A DNA stretch of 64,000 bases from NCBI GenBank assembly GCA_018433945.1, contig JAHDQF010000031.1:1-64000 (forward strand), given 5' to 3'. Under the pieces are notes generated by a model. That model did not search any database. It had not been told where the DNA came from and saw nothing but the letters and a program-made list of their open reading frames with translations. This document shows, one piece after another, positions 45,143-54,398 of the stretch (the stretch's first letter is position 1; each line of letters begins with the position of its first letter). This stretch comes from Proteiniphilum sp. Its GTDB lineage: Bacteria; Bacteroidota; Bacteroidia; Bacteroidales; Dysgonomonadaceae. The position numbers and the translations under genes are program-made.

Positions 45143-45460
45143 ATGAACGAAGAATTACAGGCAATACAAGATAAAATTGTGATGATGCTCCGTACGGTGT
45201 ACGACCCGGAGATCCCAGTTAACATATATGATCTGGGTATGATCTACGATGTGGATATTGATGACCAAAACAATGTGTACATCGAGATGACTTTCACCTC
45301 ACCCAGTTGCCCTGCCGCCGATTTCATCCTGATGGATGTGCAGATGAAAGTGGAGTCGATTGAGGAGGTGAATAAAGTAGATATCAACCTTACATTCGAT
45401 CCGCCATGGGACCGCTCAATGATGAATGAGGAAGCAATGCTGGAACTGGGAATGATGTGA
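45143..45460 (+). CDS. DUF59/MIP18-family Fe-S assembly protein (SufT-like)
   Basis: 105 residues. The core is MLRTVYDPEIPVNIYDLGMIYDV, followed by MTFTSPSCPAADFILMDV (the conserved Cys) and FDPPWDRSMM. These proteins (SufT, PaaD, MIP18) assist maturation of iron-sulfur enzymes. No suf or paa genes are adjacent, so the general SufT-like role is the best guess. It lies 52 bp after radC and 33 bp before lpxH. Confidence 0.88.
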   Translation: MNEELQAIQDKIVMMLRTVYDPEIPVNIYDLGMIYDVDIDDQNNVYIEMTFTSPSCPAADFILMDVQMKVESIEEVNKVDINLTFDPPWDRSMMNEEAMLELGMM

Positions 45461-45493
45461 TTCGCATGAGAGACTACGCTGAATACAAAAAAC

Positions 45494-46231
45494 GTGGATA
45501 AAAAAGTCTATTTCTTTGCCGATGCTCACCTTGGTTCCAAATCGCATGCCGATTCCCTCCAAACGGAACGTAAAATATGCCGGTGGCTCGATGCAGTGAA
45601 GAAAGATGCCGCGGCTATTTATCTGTTGGGAGACATCTTCGATTATTGGTACGAATATAAATATGTGGTTCCGAAAGGTTTTACACGCGTTCTGGGTAAG
45701 CTGGCCGAGGTGACTGATGCAGGGGTGGAGGTGCATTTTTTTATCGGAAACCACGATATCTGGCTCACCGACTACCTCTCACGGGAGTGCGGAATGACCC
45801 TTCATTTTGAGCCGCTGATCACCGTGATCTACGGGAAGAAATTCTTCCTTGCGCATGGTGACGGGCTGGGAGATGATTCCCGATCGTTCCACTTGTTGCG
45901 GAAAGTGTTTCACAGCAGGTTCCTGCGAAAATGCTTCTCGGCCATCCATCCCCGGTGGACGATACCGCTGGCGCATGCCTGGTCCAACAGCAGCCGTGAA
46001 AACGGTGGGGTGCAAACTTATCTGGGGGAAGATCGCGAATATTTGATCCGTTTTGCGAAGAAAAAGCTGACTACAATTCCCGATATCAATTATTTCGTCT
46101 TCGGCCATCGTCATATTTTACTGGACCTTCCCATAGCGGAACAGAGCCACGTAATCATGCTGGGCGACTGGATCACCCTTTTTTCTTATGCCGAATTCGA
46201 CGGGGAGAGTGTGGAATTGAAGACGTTCTGA
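45494..46231 (+). CDS. lpxH: UDP-2,3-diacylglucosamine pyrophosphatase
   Basis: 245 residues, calcineurin-like phosphoesterase. The metal ligands are visible in FFADAHLGS, LLGDIFDYWYEY, FIGNHDIWL, FLAHGDGLG and FGHRHILL. LpxH hydrolyses UDP-diacylglucosamine to lipid X in lipid A synthesis, and lpxB, the next step, is encoded at 60.6 kb. The start is GTG; no in-frame ATG is placed upstream before a stop. It converges with the vapC-like gene, 13 bp away. Confidence 0.9.
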   Translation: MDKKVYFFADAHLGSKSHADSLQTERKICRWLDAVKKDAAAIYLLGDIFDYWYEYKYVVPKGFTRVLGKLAEVTDAGVEVHFFIGNHDIWLTDYLSRECGMTLHFEPLITVIYGKKFFLAHGDGLGDDSRSFHLLRKVFHSRFLRKCFSAIHPRWTIPLAHAWSNSSRENGGVQTYLGEDREYLIRFAKKKLTTIPDINYFVFGHRHILLDLPIAEQSHVIMLGDWITLFSYAEFDGESVELKTF

Positions 46232-46244
46232 AAATACGGTCAAC

Positions 46245-46664
46245 TCACTGTTGCTTGAATGTGTGTAGATAATTTTCGGGATTCATTACCGGGATCAATG
46301 CGGTTTTAAAATCTTTTTCGTTTCGGGTTAACAGAATATCGCACCCGTTTTCAACTGAACTGAAATATTGCAATGCATCTTCAAAATCATCAAATTGTGA
46401 GTTAAGCGCTTTCTCAAACAGATCATCGTTCATGGGCGAGATTTCACATAGTACTTTAAATTTTCTGATTTTTTCCAAAGCTGCTTTTCTGTTTTCGTAT
46501 TTTGCTAAAACGTAATAGGCCGTTGCCATTGAAATTGCGGAAACATAAATTTTTATTTTTTTCTTGTCGGCTAATGTTATAATCTTTGCGGCAGGCTCGT
46601 AAAAACCTTTTCGTTCTCCCAGGAAATCGATGATAATATTCGTGTCCAATAATATTTTTTGCAT
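46245..46664 (-). CDS. vapC: PIN-domain toxin (VapC-like)
   Basis: 139 residues. The PIN core starts ILLDTNIIIDFLGER with the first catalytic Asp at residue 7. The FDDFEDALQYFSS segment and the late LLTRNEKDFKTA carry the other acidic residues. PIN toxins are Mg-dependent RNases that cut tRNA or rRNA. It follows its predicted antitoxin by 1 bp. Confidence 0.88.
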   Translation of the reverse strand: MQKILLDTNIIIDFLGERKGFYEPAAKIITLADKKKIKIYVSAISMATAYYVLAKYENRKAALEKIRKFKVLCEISPMNDDLFEKALNSQFDDFEDALQYFSSVENGCDILLTRNEKDFKTALIPVMNPENYLHTFKQQ

Positions 46665-46665
46665 T

Positions 46666-46911
46666 TTACCGGTATTTTTTCTCTATATATTCGATATAGT
46701 CTTTCTTGTAGTCAATATCTGCCGGAATGCTTTTCCCCGTGGAGATACTTTTGACAAACGGCGAAATTTCGAAATCGCCAATCTCTTGGGAAGTAATTGA
46801 ATCAAGATAATTTTCAATCAAACTTGATAAACTTACTTTCTTGCTTGAAGCGTATTTCTTGGCTTTTTTTATTACGTCTGTATCTAATTTTAAAGTTAGC
46901 TTTGAATCCAT
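46666..46911 (-). CDS. VapB-like antitoxin (ribbon-helix-helix, DUF6364-like)
   Basis: 81 residues. The N-terminus SKLTLKLDTDVIKKAKKYASSKKVSLSSLIENYLD has the ribbon-helix-helix pattern: a beta strand, then two helices. The C-terminal half, IGDFEISPFVKSISTG, is of the kind that docks into a PIN toxin. It is the first gene of the pair. A minus-strand TATTTTTG (46939-46932) is a possible -7 box 21 bp upstream. Confidence 0.82.
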   Translation of the reverse strand: MDSKLTLKLDTDVIKKAKKYASSKKVSLSSLIENYLDSITSQEIGDFEISPFVKSISTGKSIPADIDYKKDYIEYIEKKYR

Positions 46912-47057
46912 ATGAAAACAATTTATACGTACAAAAATAAGAAAATAATACGGATATAAAAAGTATATGAAGTTTTTTTTAAAAATTTAGGGTGATGGCC
47001 GACGTTTGGTTTTGCGGAGTTTCCTGTATGGCTGCCGGTGCTGTTTGCAGCTTTTGT

Positions 47058-47594
47058 CTACTTCCTGAGCCGTTGACAAAAATCCCAGATCACGATGCCG
47101 GCGGCGACGGATACGTTGAGTGAGTGTTTCGTGCCAAACTGGGGAATCTCGATACAGCCGTCACAAGCATCGATTACCGCCTGCTGTACACCATGCACTT
47201 CGTGGCCGAGTATTACAGCGTATTTTTTGTTTTTCTCCAGTCTGTACGATTCCATCGATATGCTGTTTTCGGCCTGCTCGATCGCAAAAACGGTATAACC
47301 GGATGTTTTCAATGCCTTCACCGCCTCCAGGGTATCTTCAAAATATTGCCATCTCACCGCATCCTCCGCACCCAGGGCGGTCTTGTGTATCTCTGCGTTG
47401 GGAGGGGTGGCGGTAATGCCGCAGAGCAATATCTCCTCTACCCGGAAGGCGTCGCCCGTACGAAATACAGACCCTATGTTGTGCCGGCTGCGTACATTGT
47501 CGAGCACCACCGTCAGTGGTATCTTATCTGCTTTTTGAAACTCCTCCACACTGATGCGGTTGAGCTCTTCCAGTTTCAGTTTTCTTCTTTTCAT
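47058..47594 (-). CDS. SpoU/TrmH-family RNA methyltransferase
   Basis: 178 residues, a compact SPOUT enzyme without the N-terminal substrate domain of the 9.9-kb paralogue. The three motifs are VVLDNVRSRHNIGSVFRTGDAF, AVILGHEVHGVQ and IEIPQFGTKHSLNVSVAAGIVI. It is probably a TrmL/TrmH-like tRNA 2'-O-methylase. The start at 47594 was chosen because the in-frame extension upstream is translated from the AGCAATA heptamer repeats. Confidence 0.85.
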   Translation of the reverse strand: MKRRKLKLEELNRISVEEFQKADKIPLTVVLDNVRSRHNIGSVFRTGDAFRVEEILLCGITATPPNAEIHKTALGAEDAVRWQYFEDTLEAVKALKTSGYTVFAIEQAENSISMESYRLEKNKKYAVILGHEVHGVQQAVIDACDGCIEIPQFGTKHSLNVSVAAGIVIWDFCQRLRK

Positions 47595-47606
47595 TGATTT
47601 GTTACC

Positions 47607-47634
47607 AGCAATAAGCAATAAGCAATAAGCAATA
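47607..47634. repeat. Four AGCAATA heptamer repeats
   Basis: Four exact 7-bp units (47607-47634), then AGCTTT. It lies in the 5' spacer of the methylase gene and has the same period as the arrays at 24.2, 27.3 and 60.5 kb. Confidence 0.8.
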
Positions 47635-47747
47635 AGCTTTTTTAGAATTAAATATTGTAAGTGCAACGGTTGGGGTTAAGCTCTCAGCAATCAGTTTGAA
47701 GCATACAAAGTAAAACTTATCAACCTGCTAACCAATCAACCCTTAAC

Positions 47748-48476
47748 CTATTTAAAAACCGCGCGCACCAAGAACCACAGATGGTGTAAAAAAGTGGAGA
47801 TATGTCCGTAATATTTTGCCATGATGCGGTAGCGTTCTTTCAATGACGCCTTCCGGTTGGTGGTGGTCATCCCCTCATGCAGGTAGTTGATCAGTGTGAG
47901 GCGGGTATTGTGAATTGATGATGCTTTCTTCATCATGCGGATGCACCAGTCGAAGTCGGATGAGAAGCGATAGGAGAGGTCGTAGGGCTCGAACAGTTCC
48001 CGTTTCACGATGAAAGCCTGATGACAAACCACCATCCCCTGTTTGAAGCTTTTCCAGGTGAGCCTCTCCGGTGCCTTTAGCCGCCGCATATGAAGGAAGG
48101 TGCCAGCATTGTCAACGATTGCTGTTTCGCCATAGAGGATATCGGGTGCCGATGCATCCTCTGCAGAGCGCATCAGTTGCTCCACGCTGTCGGGTGCAAA
48201 AAAAGTATCGCCGGCGTTCAGGAAGCAGAGATAGTCGCCCGTTGCCATGGCAGCCCCTTTGTTCATCGCGTCGTAGAGCCCCTTGTCCGGTTCGCTCACC
48301 CATCGCAGTTGCTCCTGTTGATAGCGTTCAATCAGATCCAGGGTGCCATCCTCCGAACCGCCGTCGATGACCAGGTGTTCGAGATGAGGCCAGCTCTGCT
48401 CCCTGACGCTCAGCAGTGTCCGCTCAAGTGTGGCGGCTGCGTTCCAGGTGACGGTGATGACAGATAATGATTTCAT
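47748..48476 (-). CDS. Family 2 glycosyltransferase
   Basis: 242 residues, GT-A fold. It starts with SVITVTWNAAATLERTLLSV, the nucleotide-binding strand. The DxD-like metal site and acceptor region appear in VIDGGSEDGTLDLI, AMNKGAAMATGDYLCFLNAGD and SDFDWCIRMM. It likely adds one sugar to a surface glycan; the sugar is unknown. The ATG at 48476 overlaps the stop of the upstream methyltransferase (ATGA), so the chosen start is well supported. Confidence 0.88.
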   Translation of the reverse strand: MKSLSVITVTWNAAATLERTLLSVREQSWPHLEHLVIDGGSEDGTLDLIERYQQEQLRWVSEPDKGLYDAMNKGAAMATGDYLCFLNAGDTFFAPDSVEQLMRSAEDASAPDILYGETAIVDNAGTFLHMRRLKAPERLTWKSFKQGMVVCHQAFIVKRELFEPYDLSYRFSSDFDWCIRMMKKASSIHNTRLTLINYLHEGMTTTNRKASLKERYRIMAKYYGHISTFLHHLWFLVRAVFK

Positions 48477-49195
48477 TTGCGGGCGTATATGGCGATGAAG
48501 GGCGATAACATCCTTCCCCGGAGAGGAAACAGTTTGATGGCGTAGCTCAATGCTTTCACCCATTTTTGCAGGCTTTTGTTTTCGGGCTTCGGCTCAAGCC
48601 ATACCATGGGTTTACCGATGTATTCCACTGAAACATCCCGAAGGTTGAATGTTTGCATGATCTCTTTCAGGTAAGGTGCTTCCATCGATTTCAGGTTGTG
48701 TGCTTCCAGGTTCTCCCTGTCCAGTCTCCTTTGGATCATCCCGTTCAGGCCCAGGAAATTTGGGATGAGGATCAGCAATTGACCGTCATCCGAAAGCAGA
48801 TCCACATGTCTTTTGATCACCTCACCTGTGTCTTCAAAATGTTCAATAAATCCGGAGGAAAAGACCACATCATATCGTCTCTCCGGTGTAAAAGAGAAAA
48901 AATCGGTGTGGATGCACTGGATGCTGTTCTCTGGTAAGTGGTTGATCCGTTCAAAGTTGTGAACGATATCAAGGTTCATGTGATAATCCAGAACGGTTAC
49001 ATCGCGAAAGCCGTGCTTGTAAAAGTAAGCAGCGTAGAGACCAGGGAAGCCGCCAATCTCGATGAAACTTTTTCCGGAGGAGAGCCGGGGCATATAGGGA
49101 GCAATGACCACTTTACGGGGAATTTTGTCGTACCGGTATTCTAACCAGTACTGTTCCCAATAGACCTTGTCGGTGATGTTGTTCTCACTCTGCAT
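48473..49195 (-). CDS. SAM-dependent methyltransferase in the sugar cluster
   Basis: 240 residues. The SAM site is FIEIGGFPGLYAAYFYKHG, with a later YDVVFSSGFIEHFED (motifs II and III). The protein has no signal peptide. Located between two glycosyltransferase genes, and overlapping both, it probably methylates a glycan or glycolipid, or an intermediate; the methyl target is not predictable. Confidence 0.8.
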   Translation of the reverse strand: MQSENNITDKVYWEQYWLEYRYDKIPRKVVIAPYMPRLSSGKSFIEIGGFPGLYAAYFYKHGFRDVTVLDYHMNLDIVHNFERINHLPENSIQCIHTDFFSFTPERRYDVVFSSGFIEHFEDTGEVIKRHVDLLSDDGQLLILIPNFLGLNGMIQRRLDRENLEAHNLKSMEAPYLKEIMQTFNLRDVSVEYIGKPMVWLEPKPENKSLQKWVKALSYAIKLFPLRGRMLSPFIAIYARK

Positions 49196-50414
49196 AAATC
49201 TTCATATATGCTTTTGCTGCTTTCTCCTGCGCATACATCTCCACTGCTTTTCTCCGGGCAGAGGCTGAGAGTCTCGCATGAATCTCTTCCTGTAGTGCCC
49301 AGCTTATTCCGTTCGCCAGCTCTTCCGCATCTTTGTAGCGGGCAACGTAGCCGTTCTCCCGGTGATCAATCATCTCCGGGATGCCCCCCGTGTCGAAGGC
49401 CACACAGGGGGTGCCACAAGCCATCGCCTCCATGATGGTGTTGGGCAGGTTCTCCAGCAGAGAGGAGGTTACATAGAGGTCAACAGCGTTGTACAGAGAT
49501 GGCATTTCGCTGGGGGGCACATATCCCATGATGGTTGCATGTAACGCAAGCTGTTGCTGCATCTCCTCGGCATGGCTTCCGGCGATCAGAATTTGGATTT
49601 CATCTCCCTGTTCAGCAAGGAGATGACTGGCTTTCATCAGATAGTCCCTGCCTTTGCGCGGATCGGATGCTTTTGCGGCGGCAAAAAGCAGGATTTTTTT
49701 ATCCTCCGGCAGATTCAGCCGGTGGCGTGCCTCCCTTTTATCCATGGGCGTATAGACTGTGGTGTCAATGGGATTGGGAACGGAGACCACCTGATGACCT
49801 GCCGTGAGCGGACTTTTTGCTGCCAGCTCCCTCAGCCAGTTGCTGCAGGCTACGAAAGTGATCCTGCTCCGGGCATATGTGGCTTGCTTGGCAAGAAACC
49901 GCTGGTAAGAGAGATCCTGTTGTGAGGGTACCGCCAGATAGGGACAGCACCCACAACCGCTCTCGTAGCGGTCGCAACCGGCCGCATGGTGACAGATACC
50001 GGTAAAAGGCCACATATCGTGCATGGTCCAGACCACTTTCTTCCCGGAAGAGAGAATTTTACCGATCTCTTTCACAGAGAGCATCCCCTGGTTGATCCAG
50101 TGGAGGTGAATGATCTCTGCCTCTCTAAAAAGAGGCTGATTTGTTACGGAGAGACCTTTGTCCGCGACCGATACATCAAACAGGTTGTTACGCGATAAAC
50201 CGTTGTGCGCAAAGATGCGGGCTCTCTCGGCAAGAAAGTTCCACCGGTTTGCCAATTTGCTGCCCACCTCAACCACATTGTTGCTGTCAGACAACTTCTC
50301 CAGCACCATCATCTTCGCCTGCTGGCCATTGGCGTTGAGGGCATTCATCAGCCTGAAAGCGGCAATGGCTGCCCCTCCTCTCAAGTCGGATCTGTTGATG
50401 AGCAGGATCTTCAT
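49185..50414 (-). CDS. Family 4 glycosyltransferase (GT-B)
   Basis: 409 residues. The N-terminal half starts KILLINRSDLRGGAAIAAFRL with the acceptor-side loop. The C-terminal donor domain has the E(x7)E region in VTSSLLENLPNTIMEAMACGTPCVAFDTGGIPEMI. Cys residues in HAAGCDRYESGCGCCPYL form an unusual CxGCGCC cluster often seen in this GT4 subgroup. It overlaps the methyltransferase by 11 bp. Confidence 0.88.
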   Translation of the reverse strand: MKILLINRSDLRGGAAIAAFRLMNALNANGQQAKMMVLEKLSDSNNVVEVGSKLANRWNFLAERARIFAHNGLSRNNLFDVSVADKGLSVTNQPLFREAEIIHLHWINQGMLSVKEIGKILSSGKKVVWTMHDMWPFTGICHHAAGCDRYESGCGCCPYLAVPSQQDLSYQRFLAKQATYARSRITFVACSNWLRELAAKSPLTAGHQVVSVPNPIDTTVYTPMDKREARHRLNLPEDKKILLFAAAKASDPRKGRDYLMKASHLLAEQGDEIQILIAGSHAEEMQQQLALHATIMGYVPPSEMPSLYNAVDLYVTSSLLENLPNTIMEAMACGTPCVAFDTGGIPEMIDHRENGYVARYKDAEELANGISWALQEEIHARLSASARRKAVEMYAQEKAAKAYMKIYAE

Positions 50415-50419
50415 CGGTC

Positions 50420-51313
50420 TCAGCCTTTTAATATCTGTTTGATTCTTCTCATTGCCTTCGCCTGGAATGAATTGGTTCGACCGTAATATTTTTCAAAAGC
50501 CTTTCTTGCAGCCTGGTCTTCCCTGATTTCGGACAGTTCGATACTCAGCGCTTCCCGATGGAGCGAAGTGGTGTAAATCTCATCTCGTCCACTGTGTCGT
50601 CCACTGCCGTCGAAGCCGATATTTTGAACGAGTGACTTGCCGGCATTCAGCGAGAGCCGGTCGTTCAGAAACAGAGAAGCGTTCCAACGAATGGCCCACG
50701 AATCGTTTTCACCCCTGACCTGTTTTTTAAGCATGCGCGTATAGGGATAATTTCCGTTAAAATCGAATTCTTTTTGCAGCTTCCTTCTTTTCAATTCCGC
50801 GAGCAGTGCCTCCCCGTCGGGATTGAAGAGATTCCATGCCCTTTTCCAGGTGCCCCATCCCCAGCTGCCGGTCCATTTGATCAGAAAGGCATCGGGCAGT
50901 TCCTGCAGTGGAAAGCAGAAGCCGTGTACATGGGCTATCTTCTCCTCCTGCTGGTATCTCTCCAATGCTTCATTCATGAAAGGAAGAAAAAAGGGGGAGG
51001 TGATCAGGTCATCTTCCAGAACGATCACTTTTCCATGTTCATTTATGATCTGCGTTACCCCTTCGATGATATTTCTCGAAAGACCTGTGTTACCTGCCCG
51101 CTCCTCAATATGAACCTCGGCGAAGCCTTCAACAGCACGAATCAGCTCGCGCACTTTCATCACCTCTCCTTTATCAGCCTCCCCCCTGTAGCCATCGGAG
51201 AAGATATACAACACGCTCCTGTTGCTGAGGTGGTTGTTCCTCAGTGCTTCCAGGCTCCTTCTCGTGTGATCGGGACGGTTGTAGGTGAAAAGAACGATGG
51301 GGGCCAGTGACAT
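50420..51313 (-). CDS. GT2-like glycosyltransferase with GNT-I type domain
   Basis: 297 residues. PIVLFTYNRPDHTRRSLEAL and KVIVLEDDLITSPFFLPFM are the nucleotide and DxD (EDD) segments. WTGSWGWGTWKRAWNLF follows. This architecture is common among polysaccharide glycosyltransferases with GNT-I-like folds. It is the last gene before the MBL hydrolase and probably heads or ends the four-gene sugar cluster. Confidence 0.8.
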   Translation of the reverse strand: MSLAPIVLFTYNRPDHTRRSLEALRNNHLSNRSVLYIFSDGYRGEADKGEVMKVRELIRAVEGFAEVHIEERAGNTGLSRNIIEGVTQIINEHGKVIVLEDDLITSPFFLPFMNEALERYQQEEKIAHVHGFCFPLQELPDAFLIKWTGSWGWGTWKRAWNLFNPDGEALLAELKRRKLQKEFDFNGNYPYTRMLKKQVRGENDSWAIRWNASLFLNDRLSLNAGKSLVQNIGFDGSGRHSGRDEIYTTSLHREALSIELSEIREDQAARKAFEKYYGRTNSFQAKAMRRIKQILKG

Positions 51314-51318
51314 AGTTT

Positions 51319-52143
51319 TTATAATTCGGTTTTGTCGGAGAGTACATTTCGTTCAAATACCCTGAGCGACAACAGAAGGCCCACCTCGATGCCTCTTCGG
51401 CTGAGATGCTCTTTCATTGTGCTGTATGCCAGTTGCGGGTTGTTGTTGTCGCCACTGAGGTGACAAAGCCAGATGTTGTGCAGGCCATCATGAAAGTTGT
51501 TCGCCAGGAATTCGGCGGCCTGCCGGTTGCTCAGGTGTCCCGTGCCAGATGATATCCTCTTTTTGAGGGATATCGGATAACGTCCGTTCTGTAGCATCTC
51601 CTCGTCGTAGTTGCTCTCGATCACCAGGTGGTTGGCCTGTAGCATATAGTGTGCCACCTCTTCGGTGATCATTCCCACGTCGGTGGCGATGGCCAGTTTC
51701 TGTCCGCCAAACTCGATGAGATAGCCTGCGTTGTCGTTGCTGTCGTGAGGCACGTTGAAAGCGGTGATGCGGAGATCCTCGATCTGAAACGGTGCCCCCT
51801 TTTCAATATATTTTGCGGAGCCATTCAACCGGTTATTGATCATGGGGCATGCCTCAATGCCGCGGTGTACCGCCCGGGTGGCAAATACGGGGATGTGCAT
51901 CTTCTCTCCCAGGTAACCGGCCGACTTGATATGGTCATAATGATCGTGTGTGATCAGGATCGCCATGATGGAGGAGAGCTCCACGCCATGCTGTGCCAGT
52001 CGTTTTCTGATGACGCGGGGACCCAGTCCCGCATCGATCAGGATGCCGTAGCGGCTGTTACCCAGGTAGTAACAGTTGCCGCAGCTGCCACTGCTGAGAC
52101 TGAAGAAAGTGAATCGCTCCGATGGGAATAGTTCGTATTGCAT
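51319..52143 (-). CDS. MBL-fold metal-dependent hydrolase (WalJ/YycJ-like)
   Basis: 274 residues. The metal motif is ITHDHYDH (HxHxDH), with the N-terminal SLSSGSCGNCYYLG and the late HLSGDNNNPQLA that mark the YycJ branch. Members process DNA or RNA ends (exonuclease-like), but the substrate in Bacteroidetes is unknown. The ATG at 52143 was chosen over the longer in-frame start because it fits the family N-terminus. TATCTTTG on the minus strand (52160-52153) is a possible -7 box. Confidence 0.85.
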   Translation of the reverse strand: MQYELFPSERFTFFSLSSGSCGNCYYLGNSRYGILIDAGLGPRVIRKRLAQHGVELSSIMAILITHDHYDHIKSAGYLGEKMHIPVFATRAVHRGIEACPMINNRLNGSAKYIEKGAPFQIEDLRITAFNVPHDSNDNAGYLIEFGGQKLAIATDVGMITEEVAHYMLQANHLVIESNYDEEMLQNGRYPISLKKRISSGTGHLSNRQAAEFLANNFHDGLHNIWLCHLSGDNNNPQLAYSTMKEHLSRRGIEVGLLLSLRVFERNVLSDKTEL

Positions 52144-52180
52144 AGCTGGATGCAAAGATAGCAACTTTTTGAGGAAATTG

Positions 52181-54352
52181 TCACGGCCTGTTCCGATCGA
52201 TAAAATTCTCAAAGTAACGCGTGATATGTTCATGCAGGTGCACCCTGTCGGGGCCGATCATGTTGTGACCGTGTCCCGGATAAAGGAATAGATCGGGATG
52301 GGTACCGGCCTTTATGCTTGCTTTCAGGAACTGAAGGGTGTTTTGCAACACCACCGTGGGGTCTTCGTCGCCGTGAATAATCAACAGGTGTGCTTTCAGT
52401 TCACCCGCCCTATTGAGCAGGCTGCTCTTCTCATACCCTTCGGGATTCTCCTGGGGGGCATCCATGTAGCGTTCGCCATACATCACCTCATAATATTTCC
52501 AGTCGATGACGGGACCACCGGCTACACCCACCCTGAAAAGATCAGGATAACGCAGCAGCATGTTGATGGCCATGAATCCTCCGTAGCTCCATCCGTGGAT
52601 CCCCATCCTCTCGCTGTCTATGTAGGGCAGTGAGCGCAGGTACTCCACTCCTTTCATCTGGTCTTCCGCCTCAATTGTACCCAGGCGTCTGTGTGTTGCC
52701 TGTTCAAAAGCCAGCCCCCGGAAGGCGGTGCCACGGTTATCCATCACAAAGAGGATGTATCCTTTCTGCGCCATATGTGTCTCCCAGCCTCCAGAGCCAT
52801 AGCGCCAGCGGTTGTTCATCAACTGTGAGTGGGGGCCGCCATAAACGTAGATCACCACGGGGTATTTTTTTGCCGGGTCAAAGTCAGCCGGTTTCACCAT
52901 CCTGTACCAGAGGTCGGTCACTCCGTCGGCCGCCTTGAGGGTGCCCACATCGACGGTGGGCATGCGATATCCAGCGAAAGGGTTGTCTGCTTTGTTCAGC
53001 AGGGTGATCTTGCCGGTACGGCTGTCCATCAGATCTATCCGTCCCGGATTGTCGTGTGCCGTGTGACGGTCTATCAGATAACGTCCCGAGTAGCTGAGCT
53101 GAGCAGTATGGATGCCTGGGAGCGTGGTATGCTGCGTGATCTTCCCGCTTTTGATGTTGACACTGCAGATATGGCGATCGATGGGAGAGGGGAGGGTGGA
53201 GAGGAAATAGATGTTCTCCCCTTTTTCGTCGAACCCTGTTATCTCTGTCACCTCCCAGCTACCGTCGGTAAGTTGCTTCAAGAGGTTGCCGTGGGTGTCG
53301 TACAGGTAGAGGTGGTTGAATCCATTGCGTTCGCTCTGCCAGATAAACCGGTCTTGGCTACCTCTCACAAAGAGCACGGGATTTTCAGGCTCCACATATT
53401 TGGGATGGGTCTCACTGAAGAGCATGCGCTCTTCGTCACCTGTTGCGCTGTTGTACCGTTTCAATTGCATGGTCTCCTGGCTGCGGTTGAGGTGTGCCAC
53501 ATAGAGATCCTCCCCGTCGGGGCTCCAGGCAATGTTGGTGAGGTATTGGTCTGCCGGTTCCCCCGTTTTGAGCCAGGTGGTCTTCCTGTCGCGGGTATCA
53601 TGGATGCCGATGGTCACCTGATGGCTAGCCATGCCAGCCATTGGGTACTTCTCCGGCTTCACCACCGCTATCCTGGCCGAAGCATCCACCAGTGGGTAGT
53701 CGCTCACCATCCGTTCATCCATTCGGTAGAAAGCCACCTTGTTGCCGCCGGGTGACCAGAAGATCCCTTTGTTGATGCCAAATTCATTGCGATGCACCGG
53801 CTGCCCGCAGACAATTGCCCTGTCAGACTCATTTGTCACGGCATGCTCTTTTCCTGTACTGTCAAGGAGATAGAGGTTGTTCGCCCTGGTGTAGGCCAGG
53901 TGTTGGCCGGTTGGTGAGAGGGAATGGTTCTCGCTCTTCTCCGGGTAGCTGAAGAATGTGAGAACCGTTTTATTCTTCAGATCATAGGTTCCGGTGCCAC
54001 TATCGGTTGTGAGAATCACCGTTTCCTCCTCATTCGTAAAAGTGAGGTGGTTCACCCTTTGCTCTTTCACTCCGGGAGAGCCACTGATCCCGGCAAAGGT
54101 AAGCTGAAGTTTTTTCCTGCTTTTCCCCGCGGGGTTAGTCAGCTCCCATACCGAGTCGTTCTCAATGACCATCAGTCTGTTGCCCTGCCATTGATAGGTG
54201 GCCGCTATACGTGGCACATATAGATCATGCTCCTTTCCTCCCGGAATCAGTTCCTCCAGAGTGAAGATCCTGTTTTCCTGTGCGCTTGTCTGAGCGGCGA
54301 AAGGAAACAACATGATGAAAAGAGATACAAGTGATTGTCTGTAGTGTGTCAT
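52181..54352 (-). CDS. Dipeptidyl peptidase IV (S9 family)
   Basis: 723 residues. A signal peptide (ending TSAQ) precedes a beta-propeller of about 450 residues, then an alpha/beta hydrolase with the triad in GWSYGGFM, HGDEDPTV and YPGHGHNM. This is the DPP IV layout: removal of X-Pro dipeptides from peptide N-termini. Bacteroidales use it in protein and peptide breakdown, and a second S9 peptidase is encoded at 12.1 kb. The ATG at 54352 gives the best signal peptide. Confidence 0.92.
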   Translation of the reverse strand: MTHYRQSLVSLFIMLFPFAAQTSAQENRIFTLEELIPGGKEHDLYVPRIAATYQWQGNRLMVIENDSVWELTNPAGKSRKKLQLTFAGISGSPGVKEQRVNHLTFTNEEETVILTTDSGTGTYDLKNKTVLTFFSYPEKSENHSLSPTGQHLAYTRANNLYLLDSTGKEHAVTNESDRAIVCGQPVHRNEFGINKGIFWSPGGNKVAFYRMDERMVSDYPLVDASARIAVVKPEKYPMAGMASHQVTIGIHDTRDRKTTWLKTGEPADQYLTNIAWSPDGEDLYVAHLNRSQETMQLKRYNSATGDEERMLFSETHPKYVEPENPVLFVRGSQDRFIWQSERNGFNHLYLYDTHGNLLKQLTDGSWEVTEITGFDEKGENIYFLSTLPSPIDRHICSVNIKSGKITQHTTLPGIHTAQLSYSGRYLIDRHTAHDNPGRIDLMDSRTGKITLLNKADNPFAGYRMPTVDVGTLKAADGVTDLWYRMVKPADFDPAKKYPVVIYVYGGPHSQLMNNRWRYGSGGWETHMAQKGYILFVMDNRGTAFRGLAFEQATHRRLGTIEAEDQMKGVEYLRSLPYIDSERMGIHGWSYGGFMAINMLLRYPDLFRVGVAGGPVIDWKYYEVMYGERYMDAPQENPEGYEKSSLLNRAGELKAHLLIIHGDEDPTVVLQNTLQFLKASIKAGTHPDLFLYPGHGHNMIGPDRVHLHEHITRYFENFIDRNRP

Positions 54353-54398
54353 ATTTCGGGTCAATATTTTATTTTTGATGACTTCGTGAGCGGTTTCA

